Source of the DNA: Pseudomonas amygdali
Lineage (GTDB): Bacteria; Pseudomonadota; Gammaproteobacteria; Pseudomonadales; Pseudomonadaceae
Assembly (NCBI RefSeq): GCF_002699855.1
Contig: NZ_LKBW01000190.1
Span: forward strand, 1 to 51,664
Length of the DNA stretch: 51,664 nucleotides
Reading direction: 5' to 3'
Under the pieces are notes generated by a model. That model saw nothing but the letters and a program-made list of their open reading frames with translations, ran no database searches and was not told the DNA's origin. The translations under genes and the position numbers were made by a program. Shown one piece after another: positions 16,760 to 24,925 of the stretch; within the stretch, counting starts at the first letter, position 1, and every line of letters starts with the position of its first letter.

Positions 16760-17410
16760 TCAGGCAGTGCGGTATTTCGGTTGGACCGGGGCAGCCGAAT
16801 GCTCGGTTTCATCCTGCACCCGTGCGCCGCTGGAAGCGCGGATCAACAGGATCTTGAGTTGATCGTTGATGCGTTCCAGGCTGTCCTGAAAGTAGTTATG
16901 AAAGACCACGCAGAACAAGGCGATGGCAATACCCAGCCCGGTCGCGAACAGCGCCGTGCCGATACCGGCAGAAATCTGCCCGGGATCGGACACCCCGGCA
17001 CTGGCCAGCGCCTTGAACGTGTCGATGATGCCCAGAATGGTGCCCAGCAACCCCAACAGAGGTGCAGCGGTAGTGATGGTCTCGATCAGCCAGAGGCTGT
17101 GGGCCAGCGGCGCGCGAGTGCTCAGGTACTGGGTTTCGATGACATCATCCAGATCCCTGCGCGAGCCCTGAGCATTTTTTTGCGCAAGCACCGGCAGGAC
17201 CATGCTCAGCGGCAAACCGGCCCGGCGTGTCAGCGCCTCCGGCAGATCCTTTTCACTGTGCACCGAAGCACTGAGTGCCGTTTGCAGCGCCCGTGCCTGA
17301 CGGCGTACATAAGCAAAGTAGATACCCCGTTCGATCGCGACAAAGATCGCTACCGCGATGGCGGCGTACATCAAATAGAAGGTGATGTCGTGAAGCTGAT
17401 TCATGTCCAT
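16760..17410 (-). CDS. exbB: ExbB-like proton channel subunit (MotA/TolQ/ExbB family)
   Basis: A 216-residue inner-membrane protein with three predicted helices (about residues 10-30, 107-130 and 146-170). ExbB forms the proton-driven core that, with ExbD, energises TonB. The conserved TolQ/ExbB region is ITTAAPLLGLLGTILGIIDTFKALA followed by ISAGIGTALFATGLGIAIALFCVVFHNYF. It is 25 nt downstream of the TonB-dependent receptor, unusually separated from exbD by the receptor and tonB. A second ATG two codons in is an alternative start. Dedicated use with the neighbouring TonB and receptor is inferred from the operon. Confidence 0.92.
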   Translation of the reverse strand: MDMNQLHDITFYLMYAAIAVAIFVAIERGIYFAYVRRQARALQTALSASVHSEKDLPEALTRRAGLPLSMVLPVLAQKNAQGSRRDLDDVIETQYLSTRAPLAHSLWLIETITTAAPLLGLLGTILGIIDTFKALASAGVSDPGQISAGIGTALFATGLGIAIALFCVVFHNYFQDSLERINDQLKILLIRASSGARVQDETEHSAAPVQPKYRTA

Positions 17411-17435
17411 GGCACAGACCTCTGGTCAATGAAGA

Positions 17436-19721
17436 TTAGAAATTGGCTTCAAGAGAAACGGTAACGGTACGCTCGACGCCGACGATGTACGCCGGGTCGC
17501 CATCGCGGAAGCCGCTGTATGTACCTGCGTTGGTCTTGGTGGTGTACACGCCGTCCAGGTACTCCTTGTCGAACAGGTTGTCGACGTTCAGACGCAAGGT
17601 GGCATCCTTGACGATTTTCTTGTCCACCGGCAGATAGATGCCCGCGCCCAGATTGAAGATGGTGCGCCCCGGAATGCTTTCGTCGTTGGTCAGGTCGCCA
17701 TACAGCTCGCTGGTGAACTTGGCTCCGAAGGTGCCGTAATAACTGCCGTCGTCGTAGCCGATGTTGGCGGCCAGCATGTTCTTCGGCACGTTGGCAAACT
17801 GCTTGCCGCTGGTAGGCAGCTCGATGGCAGCGCCGTTATTGAAAACGGTCAGGTCATCCTTCTGTTTGGCGCGGGTGTAGGTGTACGAGGTGTAGTAATT
17901 GAAATGGTGCGGCAGCAGGCCGCTCCACTCCAGTTCCAGCCCGCTGTTATCGACTGCACCGGCATTGATGTCGGCAAAGTCACCATTGATGTCTCTCGAT
18001 GACACCTGGCGGTCCTTGAACTGCATGTAGAACAGGGTGGCGGCCAGCGTCATGTCCTGTTCGGTAAAGCGCCAGCCCAGTTCATGGTTCCAGCTGGTCT
18101 CCGGCTTGCTGTTGATGGAACCGGTGCCCGGGTCATAAAGGACGTAGTTCTGCGGTATGCGCATGTTGCGCGACAGGCTGTAGAACAACTGGTCAGGCTC
18201 ATCCAGCTGATACTTGAGGCCTACGTTCGGCAGCAGCTTGTTGTAGGTCTGGTCACGTTTTTCCGGCCGCTCGGTAAGGCTGCCGTGGTTATTGCCTTCA
18301 CGCTCGACATTCATGTAGGCCAGGCCGCCGATCAGCGTCCAGTCCGGGGCGAAATACCAGGTGTCCTGAGCCCATACTTTTTGTGCAGGCGTCACGGTAT
18401 AGCGATCACGGCCCTGGATCTCATTGCCGTTGGCATCGACCATGTAATCCGAGTCTGGCCAGATGCTTTCCGGCTTGCCGTTGCTCTTCAGGCGAATGAA
18501 AGGCTGAGTCTGCAACTGACGCGCGCGCTCATACCAGTAGCCGACTTGCACGCTGTGCTCGTCGTTGACATCCCAATTGAGCTTGGTGGTGATCCCCGGA
18601 CGCCAGGTCTGGGTGCGCGAAGGTCGGTAATACACGCCGGTGGTCGATGAGCCATCAGCGTTATAAGCGGCAGCCGTCGGCAAGTTGCTCAGGTCGAATA
18701 CACCGTTCTGATTCGAGCCGCGGTTGAGCGCATAGGAGGAACTGTTTACTCCGCTGCCGTTACCCCAGAAGTAATAGGGGATGACTGAAAGCGCCAGATT
18801 GTCGGCCAGTTTGAATTGGGTATTGAGCACGGCGGTGAACGTCTGGAACGGGTTTTGCGCCAGTTCGTAATAACTGGACAGCTTGCCGTTGCTGCCCAGC
18901 GCGGGAGTCGAAGGATAGGGGTCAAACTTGCGCCCGTTCTGCTGGAACTGGCTCTTGGTGAGCTGGCTGTAGCTGTTGTTATCCTGCTCGTGGTACTTGA
19001 GGATCAGGTTGGCCGTATTGCCCGAGCCCATGTCGAAGAAGCTGTTCCACTCCACCTTGTCAGCGCGCACGGCACCGTCACCGCGCCATTTCTGGCCTTC
19101 GGTGTGAGACATCGACAGCCAGTTGCTCAGCCCGTTGATTTCACCGGTATTGAGCCGCGCAAAGGTCTTGTAAGTACCGTTGCTGCCTGCACTTTGTTTG
19201 ACGAATGCGCCGGTTTCCTTGGTGGGCCGAATGGTGACAATACCGATGTTGCCACCGCTGGAACCGATGTGCGGGCCGTCACTCTCGGCAGAGCCCTGGG
19301 TGACGAAGATCTGATCGATGTTTTCCGGGTCGCCCAGCAGGTTGGAATACAGTGCATAGTTGCCAGAGTCGTTGATCGGCATACCGTCTACCGACATGCC
19401 GACCTGATCGGAGTTGAGGCCGCGCATGGTAAAGCGAAAGCCCGACAGGCCGGTGGCATCTTCACTGGAGATATTCAGGCCCGGCGTGTACTTGAGTTTA
19501 TCGATCGCGTTACCTGTTGCGGTCTGCTTGTCGAGCGCCTCCTTGGTCACCGTGGAGCGCGCCTTGATGCTCTCCTCCTGAACCATGTAGCCACCGCCAA
19601 CCGTCGCCTTCCCTTGTACGCCAATGGTGCCGACGTCACTGGCACTCGAATCAGCCATGGCCATGCCGTGGCTCATGCCAGCGGCGACCAACGCAAGGTG
19701 AATTCTGGAAAGCTTCATCAC
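17436..19721 (-). CDS. TonB-dependent outer-membrane receptor
   Basis: A 761-residue TonB-dependent receptor: signal peptide (about 1-23, ending MAMA), N-terminal plug with GNAIDKLKYTPGLNISSEDA and FTMRGLNSDQVGMSVDGMPI, then a 22-strand-type barrel ending TVTVSLEANF with the terminal aromatic expected for BAM recognition. No N-terminal signalling extension is present, so it is not a FecA-type transducer. The substrate is not evident. Its operon holds a private exbD, tonB and exbB and a phospholipase D-like protein, and a PhoD phosphatase is divergently encoded. A phosphorylated or lipid-derived ligand is an inference only; a metal chelate is equally possible. Confidence 0.92.
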   Translation of the reverse strand: MMKLSRIHLALVAAGMSHGMAMADSSASDVGTIGVQGKATVGGGYMVQEESIKARSTVTKEALDKQTATGNAIDKLKYTPGLNISSEDATGLSGFRFTMRGLNSDQVGMSVDGMPINDSGNYALYSNLLGDPENIDQIFVTQGSAESDGPHIGSSGGNIGIVTIRPTKETGAFVKQSAGSNGTYKTFARLNTGEINGLSNWLSMSHTEGQKWRGDGAVRADKVEWNSFFDMGSGNTANLILKYHEQDNNSYSQLTKSQFQQNGRKFDPYPSTPALGSNGKLSSYYELAQNPFQTFTAVLNTQFKLADNLALSVIPYYFWGNGSGVNSSSYALNRGSNQNGVFDLSNLPTAAAYNADGSSTTGVYYRPSRTQTWRPGITTKLNWDVNDEHSVQVGYWYERARQLQTQPFIRLKSNGKPESIWPDSDYMVDANGNEIQGRDRYTVTPAQKVWAQDTWYFAPDWTLIGGLAYMNVEREGNNHGSLTERPEKRDQTYNKLLPNVGLKYQLDEPDQLFYSLSRNMRIPQNYVLYDPGTGSINSKPETSWNHELGWRFTEQDMTLAATLFYMQFKDRQVSSRDINGDFADINAGAVDNSGLELEWSGLLPHHFNYYTSYTYTRAKQKDDLTVFNNGAAIELPTSGKQFANVPKNMLAANIGYDDGSYYGTFGAKFTSELYGDLTNDESIPGRTIFNLGAGIYLPVDKKIVKDATLRLNVDNLFDKEYLDGVYTTKTNAGTYSGFRDGDPAYIVGVERTVTVSLEANF

Positions 19722-19738
19722 TCTGTTCCTTGTCAGTG

Positions 19739-20518
19739 CTATTGCACGCTGTAGTTGAAGGTGGCGGTGAAGCGCTGTTCGCTACGCCCGCCGAAGGCTT
19801 GCTCGGGAAACGGTTTGACTTGCTTGATGCGTCGCAGACTGTTGGCTGCTGCGCGGTTGAGCAGCATGCTGGACGCCTGGGTCTGAATGCCGGAGTCCAG
19901 CACTCGCCCCTGGCGATCAACCAATAACCACACCACCACTTCGCCGCTCGGACGCTCCAGTGAGGCCTGGCGTCCGGTCGGGTACTGTTTGTAGCCATCC
20001 AGATCGTTACGCAGCCCTTTGAGGTAGCCGCCTTCGAGGCCCTGCGTGTCTACTTTCGGCTGCGCCGGTGGCTGAGGCGGCGCGACGGCAGCGCTGGCCA
20101 CAGGCTTACTGGGGGCCTGGACCGGCTCGGCGGGCTTTACTAGCGCCGGGGCTGGCTTGGGCACCGGTTCCGGGCGCGGCTTGGGTTCCGGCTTGGGTTC
20201 CGGCTTGGGCTTGGGCACGGGCTTGGGGACAGGTTTAGGCATGGGCTTGGGCGGTGGCGGAGCAGGCTCGGCGTCTTCGCTTTCCACCACGGGCGGCGGT
20301 GGTGGCGGCTCTTCAGGCTGAACCGGAAGCGGCTCGGTCGGCACCACGGGCTCTGGCGCTGGAGGCTCAGGCTCGATCAACGCCAGCTCCACGGCTGACT
20401 GGTCATAAACCGGCTCTACCTTAAGGGCCCGCGTCTGCACCCCCATCACAATCACGATGAGCGCCACCAGCGCTGGCAGGCCTGCGAGCCACTGACGTAC
20501 ACGAAACAGGACATACAT
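19739..20518 (-). CDS. tonB: TonB-like energy transducer with long Pro/Lys/Glu spacer
   Basis: A 259-residue TonB: one N-terminal helix (about residues 12-30, LAGLPALVALIVIVMGV), a long Pro-rich periplasmic spacer (about 48-150) with repeated KP and EP dipeptides, and a C-terminal TonB fold containing YKQYPTGRQASLERPSGEVV and a final NRAAANSLRRIKQVKPFPEQ. It couples the ExbB/ExbD proton channel to receptors. It begins 2 nt after exbD and ends 17 nt before the receptor, indicating a transcriptional unit. The spacer is encoded by short GC-rich repeats (about 20150-20270), a likely site of length variation. Confidence 0.92.
   Translation of the reverse strand: MYVLFRVRQWLAGLPALVALIVIVMGVQTRALKVEPVYDQSAVELALIEPEPPAPEPVVPTEPLPVQPEEPPPPPPVVESEDAEPAPPPPKPMPKPVPKPVPKPKPEPKPEPKPRPEPVPKPAPALVKPAEPVQAPSKPVASAAVAPPQPPAQPKVDTQGLEGGYLKGLRNDLDGYKQYPTGRQASLERPSGEVVVWLLVDRQGRVLDSGIQTQASSMLLNRAAANSLRRIKQVKPFPEQAFGGRSEQRFTATFNYSVQ
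20150..20270. repeat. Degenerate short repeats encoding the TonB Pro-Lys spacer
   Basis: Read on the plus strand, ggcttggg-type units recur (ggcttgggttcc, ggcttgggcttggg, ggcttggggaca, ggcatgggcttggg). They encode alternating KP/EP/VP in tonB. Units are multiples of three, so changes in number keep the frame. Confidence 0.7.
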
Positions 20519-20520
20519 GG

Positions 20521-20928
20521 TCAGGATTTACGCGTGGCAATGGAAACCGAGGTAAAGCCACCCAGACGCAAGGTGTCCATAATCTCGACCAGACGTGCGA
20601 CCTCAACGCCCTTGTCGCTGTTGACAATAATGGTGGTTTTAGTATCGGGCTTTTCCAGCGCCTTCAAGGCAGGCACCAGAGCCTCGACTGTGGTCGCCTT
20701 GCCATCAAGCTGTAATTCGCCGTTGAGGCCCAGGGTCAGGATCGATTTGTTCTGCGGCTTGAGCTGCTGTGAACTGCTGGCGCTCGGCAGCTGGGTTTTC
20801 ATCCCCAGAGCCGGAATCACGTTCAGGCTGACCAGTACGAAAAAAACCAGCAGGAACATCATCACGTCGATCATCGGGATCAGTTCGATGTGCGCCTTGC
20901 GTTTTTTAGGTTCGTCCCACGTTCTCAT
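20521..20928 (-). CDS. exbD: ExbD/TolR-like proton channel subunit
   Basis: A 135-residue single-pass inner-membrane protein. The membrane helix holds the proton-carrying aspartate in IELIPMIDVMMFLLVFFVLV, followed by a periplasmic domain that contains TTIIVNSDKGVEVARLVEIMDTLRLGGF, typical of ExbD/TolR. The start at 20928 (MRTWDEPKKRK) gives a basic cytoplasmic tail and an AAGGGCGG-like site upstream; the frame extends to 20967. It is the first gene of the cassette exbD-tonB-receptor-exbB-PLD. The region upstream is shared with the divergent acetyltransferase/phoD operon and carries a Pho-box-like repeat. Confidence 0.92.
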   Translation of the reverse strand: MRTWDEPKKRKAHIELIPMIDVMMFLLVFFVLVSLNVIPALGMKTQLPSASSSQQLKPQNKSILTLGLNGELQLDGKATTVEALVPALKALEKPDTKTTIIVNSDKGVEVARLVEIMDTLRLGGFTSVSIATRKS

Positions 20929-20990
20929 ACCATCCGCCCTTCTTGTCAGAGGCCGAGAATCTAGCAACCGAATATGACCGATCAGTTAGG

Positions 20991-21019
20991 TTTACATGAC
21001 TGTTACATGGCCTTTGTAA
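20991..21019 (+). promoter_or_regulatory. Pho-box-like direct repeats in a divergent promoter region
   Basis: Three 7-mers begin exactly 11 bp apart: tttacat (20991), gttacat (21002) and tttgtaa (21013). PhoB sites are 11-bp direct repeats with a consensus near CTGTCAT and an AT-rich 4-bp spacer. The first two match it at about four to five of seven positions, the third less well. A taaaat hexamer (21036-21041) lies 16 bp downstream of the third unit and could be the -10 of the plus-strand operon. A further isolated ccgtcataaaa (21053-21063) resembles a half site. The repeats lie between exbD and the GNAT-phoD pair. The spacing is directly seen; PhoB binding is inferred. Confidence 0.5.
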
Positions 21020-21116
21020 GCTCTTTTGATGGCACTAAAATGTTTCTCGCAGCCGTCATAAAAACGCCATGGAAACGCGGCAATTCTTGAGTATTGAACT
21101 CAACGGAAAATCCGGG

Positions 21117-21680
21117 ATGCGTCTCGATATGCCCAGTATCCGCACCTCACGACTATTGCTCTGCCCGTTGCGAGCCGAGCAGGCCAGCGCCTTGTCGCGA
21201 CTGGCTGACGACCCCGTGATTGCGAGCATGACGGCCACGGTCCCCTCGCCCTACACCCTGGAGCATGCACAGGCTTTCATTGCCGATGCACCGGAACAAT
21301 TCGCCGCTGGACGAACATTGAGCCTGGGGGTTCATGCCCAGGAAACCGGAGAGTTGACCGGGGTCGTTTCACTGCGCCTGTCAACCTCGCATCGCAGCGG
21401 CAACCTGGGTTACTGGATCGGTGCCGATTACCGAAAGCAGGGCTACACCAGCGAGGCTGTGCAGGGTTTGCTGATGCATGGCTTCACCGTCATGAACCTC
21501 AACCGCATCGCCGGTCAGTGCTTTGCCGACAACATGGCCAGCGCCAGGGTGCTGGAGAAGTGCGGACTGTCGTATGAAGGCTGTATGAAAGAAGCATTTT
21601 TGAAGAACGGTGTTTTCAAAGACATGTTGCTGTTCGGGCTGTTGCGCTCGCAGTACGAACCAGCAGAGGCCGCGCAATGA
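21117..21680 (+). CDS. RimJ/RimL-type GNAT acetyltransferase
   Basis: A 187-residue acetyltransferase of the RimJ/RimL group: IRTSRLLLCPL at the start, then GNLGYWIGADYRKQGYTSEAV with the acetyl-CoA loop, LNRIAGQCFADNMASARVLEKCG, and YEGCMKEAFLKNGVFKDMLLFGLL at the C-terminus. Related proteins acetylate N-terminal alanine/serine or antibiotics; the substrate here is unknown. Start at 21117 is favoured by family length; the same frame runs to an ATG at 21069, which would also fit a transcript starting just after the taaaat at 21036. Its stop overlaps the phoD start (ATGA). Confidence 0.8.
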   Translation: MRLDMPSIRTSRLLLCPLRAEQASALSRLADDPVIASMTATVPSPYTLEHAQAFIADAPEQFAAGRTLSLGVHAQETGELTGVVSLRLSTSHRSGNLGYWIGADYRKQGYTSEAVQGLLMHGFTVMNLNRIAGQCFADNMASARVLEKCGLSYEGCMKEAFLKNGVFKDMLLFGLLRSQYEPAEAAQ

Positions 21681-23248
21681 CTGACTTCAATCCGGATCGC
21701 CGACGCATCATTACCGGCGTGGCCGGTGCCACGCTGCTATCGATCCTCAGCCCGTTTGCCCGCAGCGCAGGTGTCGATTATCCGTTCACGCTGGGCGTGG
21801 CATCCGGCGACCCGCTGCCTGACGGCTTCGTGATCTGGACACGCCTGACGCCACAGGTGATGACAGCCACGGGCGACGGCGGCCTGAAAAAACCCGTCGA
21901 AGTACGCTGGAAAATCGCCAGCGATGCAGCGATGACTCGCGTCGTACGTACGGGGCAAGCGACCGCTCAACCGCGCTTTGCTCATTCAGTACATATTGAA
22001 GTGGGCGGTTTGCAGCCTGGACGTCCCTATTGGTATCAGTTCGAAAGTCTGGGCGCGCAAAGCGCCGTGGGTCAGGCCTGCACTGCGCCGCTGGCAACCG
22101 CCATGGTCTCGGCACGGTTCGGCTTCGTGTCGTGTTCACATTGGGAGGCGGGATATTTCAGCGCCTACAGGCACCTGGCTGCGGAGCGACCTGACATGGT
22201 GTTCTTTCTCGGCGACTACATCTATGAAATGAACGTTTCTCCCACAAACATACAGTTCCCGCGCCGCCATGCCACCTCAGACCCGATGGACCTGGCGGGC
22301 TATCGCAACCGATACGCGCAGTACAAGACCGACCCGGACCTGCAAGCGCTGCATGCCTGCGCGCCGAGCGTCGCCACCTGGGATGATCACGAAGTACAGA
22401 ATGACTACGCCGCGCAGTGGTCCCAGGACCCGAACGTTCCTGTGGACAGCTTTCTACGTCGCAGAGCCGCCGCTTATCAGGCGTTTTACGAGCACATGCC
22501 CTTGCGCGCGAGCAGCCTGCCCAAAGGACCGGACATGCGTATTTACCGGAACCTGGACTATGGCCGCCTGGCACGTTTCCATGTACTCGACGGTCGGCAG
22601 TATCGTTCCGAACAGGCGTGCATCCAGGCCAACGGCAGCCGCCGAGGCTACGTAGCGCCCAGAGACTGTCCGGATCTGAGTGATCCGAAACGCACCATGC
22701 TCGGCTGGGAACAGGAGGCCTGGCTGGACCGCAGCTTCGCTGAGTCCCCCGGACAATGGAATGTCATTGCCCAGGACTTGCTGGTCGCTCCGCTGGAACA
22801 GCGCAATCTCAAAACGCAAGCGCTCGGCCACTGGACCGACGGCTGGGACGGCTACGCGGCGACCCGCGAGCGCATACTGGCATCCCTGCAACGCCAGCAG
22901 ACCCGCAACCCGGTGTTCTGGGGTGGCGATATCCATTCGTTCTGGACCACCGACCTGCACGCCGATGCGGGCAATCCGGACTCAGCCGTCGTCGCCACTG
23001 AATTCGTCGGCACCTCGGTGACATCCAGCGGACCGCCATTCGACGCCTTCAACAGCATTCTGGGGCTCAACCCCCATGTGAAGTTCTTTGACAGCCGCCA
23101 GCGTGGCTACGTGGCGGTGGACCTCAGCGAGCAGCAGATGCTGACCCGCTTCCAGGTGGTGTCGGATGTGCTCGACCCCGCTGCCAGTGTGTCGACGCTC
23201 AAACGCTTTGCGGTGGAGGCTGGCAAGGCCGGGGCGGTTTCTGGGTAG
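21677..23248 (+). CDS. phoD: PhoD-type alkaline phosphatase/phosphodiesterase, Tat-exported
   Basis: A 523-residue metallophosphoesterase that releases phosphate from mono- and diesters outside the cytoplasm. The N-terminus has a twin-arginine signal (RRRIITG followed by VAGATLLSIL, cleavage near RSAG). The PhoD N-terminal domain begins with FTLGVASGDPLPDGFVIWTR. Metal-site motifs are present: FLGDYIYE, ATWDDHEVQNDYA and FWGGDIHSFW. Length matches PhoD of other proteobacteria. It is translationally coupled to the upstream GNAT gene, and the shared promoter region has Pho-box-like repeats, consistent with phosphate-starvation control. Substrate specificity cannot be read from sequence. Confidence 0.93.
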   Translation: MTDFNPDRRRIITGVAGATLLSILSPFARSAGVDYPFTLGVASGDPLPDGFVIWTRLTPQVMTATGDGGLKKPVEVRWKIASDAAMTRVVRTGQATAQPRFAHSVHIEVGGLQPGRPYWYQFESLGAQSAVGQACTAPLATAMVSARFGFVSCSHWEAGYFSAYRHLAAERPDMVFFLGDYIYEMNVSPTNIQFPRRHATSDPMDLAGYRNRYAQYKTDPDLQALHACAPSVATWDDHEVQNDYAAQWSQDPNVPVDSFLRRRAAAYQAFYEHMPLRASSLPKGPDMRIYRNLDYGRLARFHVLDGRQYRSEQACIQANGSRRGYVAPRDCPDLSDPKRTMLGWEQEAWLDRSFAESPGQWNVIAQDLLVAPLEQRNLKTQALGHWTDGWDGYAATRERILASLQRQQTRNPVFWGGDIHSFWTTDLHADAGNPDSAVVATEFVGTSVTSSGPPFDAFNSILGLNPHVKFFDSRQRGYVAVDLSEQQMLTRFQVVSDVLDPAASVSTLKRFAVEAGKAGAVSG

Positions 23249-23300
23249 GCGATTCGTAGGGAGGGCAGCACTTGGGACAGTATTGTCCACTGTGAAGAGA

Positions 23301-23327
23301 CAGTAAAACGCGCGTCAGGCGCTTTTT
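23301..23327 (+). terminator. Weak candidate terminator after phoD
   Basis: A short gcgc stem with a gtcag loop at about 23310-23322 is followed by five T residues; an A-run lies on the other side. The stem is short, so the call is tentative. An additional small dyad, ggaca-gtat-tgtcc, lies at about 23275-23288. Confidence 0.35.
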
Positions 23328-23402
23328 CCCTTTCCGGTGAGCTACTAATCTGAACCCACGTTGAACGCCACACCTCACCTACCCAAACGAAAGGACTTGA
23401 CC

Positions 23403-24029
23403 ATGAAAAACGCCCCTTACAGCCGCCTGAACAAAGATGACGCCATCGTGCTGCTGATCGATCATCAGACAGGCCTGATCTCGCTGGTACAGGACTTCTC
23501 GCCGAACGAGTTCAAGAATAACGTCCTGGCCCTGGCTGACCTGGCCCGCTTCTTCGAACTGCCGACCATCCTCACCACCAGTTTCGAACAAGGCCCCAAC
23601 GGCCCGCTGGTGCCGGAACTCAAGGCCATGTTCCCCGATGCGCCATACATCGCCCGTCCAGGCCAGATCAACGCCTGGGACAACGAAGATTTTGTAAAGG
23701 CGATCAAGGCGACCGGCCGCAAGCAGTTGATCATCGCCGGGGTAGTGACTGACGTGTGCGTGACCTTTCCGACCCTGTCGGCACTGGCTGAAGGCTTTGA
23801 AGTTTTCGTGGTCACCGATGCATCCGGCACCTTCAACACCACTGTCCAGCAAGCCGCCTGGTCGCGTATGACCCAGGCAGGTGCGCAGTTGATGAACTGG
23901 TTCTCGGTGGCCTGTGAGCTGCAAGGTGACTGGCGCAACGATATCGAAGGGCTGGGCAACCTGCTGTCCGAGCGGATCCCGAACTACCGTAACCTGATGA
24001 ACAGTTATTCGGCACTGACTGCCCGGTAG
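23403..24029 (+). CDS. YcaC-family cysteine hydrolase (isochorismatase-like)
   Basis: A 208-residue member of the isochorismatase-like hydrolases, closest in style and length to E. coli YcaC, whose substrate is unknown. The putative catalytic triad is visible: Asp20 in IVLLIDHQTGL, Lys107 in ATGRKQLI and Cys119 in VVTDVCVTFPTLSA. YcaC forms stacked ring octamers. The start at 23403 has an AAAGGA site 9 nt upstream; an in-frame start at 23361 lacks one. It is a single-gene unit, facing the SH3 lipoprotein gene with only 10 nt between their ends. Confidence 0.88.
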   Translation: MKNAPYSRLNKDDAIVLLIDHQTGLISLVQDFSPNEFKNNVLALADLARFFELPTILTTSFEQGPNGPLVPELKAMFPDAPYIARPGQINAWDNEDFVKAIKATGRKQLIIAGVVTDVCVTFPTLSALAEGFEVFVVTDASGTFNTTVQQAAWSRMTQAGAQLMNWFSVACELQGDWRNDIEGLGNLLSERIPNYRNLMNSYSALTAR

Positions 24030-24039
24030 AGGCCCTGCG

Positions 24040-24900
24040 TCAAATCAACTCCCACGTATCATTGGCCTGCCTGCAGAATGTGTTCTCCTGCTTTTCAGTG
24101 GTGCCACCGTTGACTTCCAGGCTTACAGAAAGCGGTCGACAAGTAGTCTCGGCCGCTGTTTTGCCAGAGGGCAAGGAAGAGATTGAGCCCAGATCGAATG
24201 CTTCAGTCTCTTTGCTGGCCGACACATTCATATCATCGAACCTGACTGCAGCAAGCCTCTTTCTGGTATCGGCATCGGACTGCGTCATCACGTAGTCCTT
24301 GTGCACGTAGCCCACGGTCACGCCCTTGCGCCCCACCAGAATCCAGTCACCGGTAGAACCCACGGCAGTGAATTGCGTATTGCCCGGCAGGCTGCCCACC
24401 TTGTCAGCGTTCATGTTCGGTGCAGAGCGCACGTTGAGGGTAGACCGGGTGATATAGGGTTGATTGATAAGCTTCATCGACGGCACGCCCTGAATGTTGG
24501 GCGTGCGTTTGACATCGATGGTCCGGACCGCCTTGAACTCCGGGCCTGGCGTGATCCGGGCGCTTGCATTGGAGTGATCGGAACGCCAGATGGCCGTGGG
24601 CTGCGCTACAGGAGTTGCGGGCTGACTCAGAACTTCCTGAGTGCGCAGCGCCAGTGCCTGTTTATCCCTGTCGTCGAGCAACTGACCGATGCGGTTACCA
24701 ATATAGCCGCCGATGCCTGCAACGATCAGCGCGGCTGCGATCTGACCGTTACCCTTGCCCATCGTTGCACCGACCGCCAGACCGGCGATACCGCCGATCA
24801 CAGTACCCGCCTGTTCCTTGCTGATGCCCATCTGCGCGCATCCGGTGACTGAGGTGGCGATGCTTACCGCCAGAATTGATGCAACGAATTTCTTGCGCAC
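24040..24900 (-). CDS. Glycine-zipper lipoprotein with SH3 domain
   Basis: A 286-residue envelope lipoprotein. The signal peptide ends in lipobox VTGC (residues 18-21). A glycine-zipper stretch (about 31-71, AGTVIGGIAGLAVGATMGKG and VAGIGGYIGNRIGQLLDD), of the surface-antigen type, follows. A bacterial SH3 domain spans about 150-205 (STLNVRSAPNMNADKVGSLP, GYVHKDYV), and the C-terminal region of about 80 residues resembles the tail found in surface-antigen proteins. SH3b domains often bind peptidoglycan. It starts with GTG at 24900 behind a GGGAG site and is 25 nt downstream of the multi-pass membrane protein gene, so the two are probably co-transcribed. Precise function is unknown. Confidence 0.78.
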   Translation of the reverse strand: MRKKFVASILAVSIATSVTGCAQMGISKEQAGTVIGGIAGLAVGATMGKGNGQIAAALIVAGIGGYIGNRIGQLLDDRDKQALALRTQEVLSQPATPVAQPTAIWRSDHSNASARITPGPEFKAVRTIDVKRTPNIQGVPSMKLINQPYITRSTLNVRSAPNMNADKVGSLPGNTQFTAVGSTGDWILVGRKGVTVGYVHKDYVMTQSDADTRKRLAAVRFDDMNVSASKETEAFDLGSISSLPSGKTAAETTCRPLSVSLEVNGGTTEKQENTFCRQANDTWELI

Positions 24901-24925
24901 GGGGCTTGCTCCCTTTTGAAACGTT

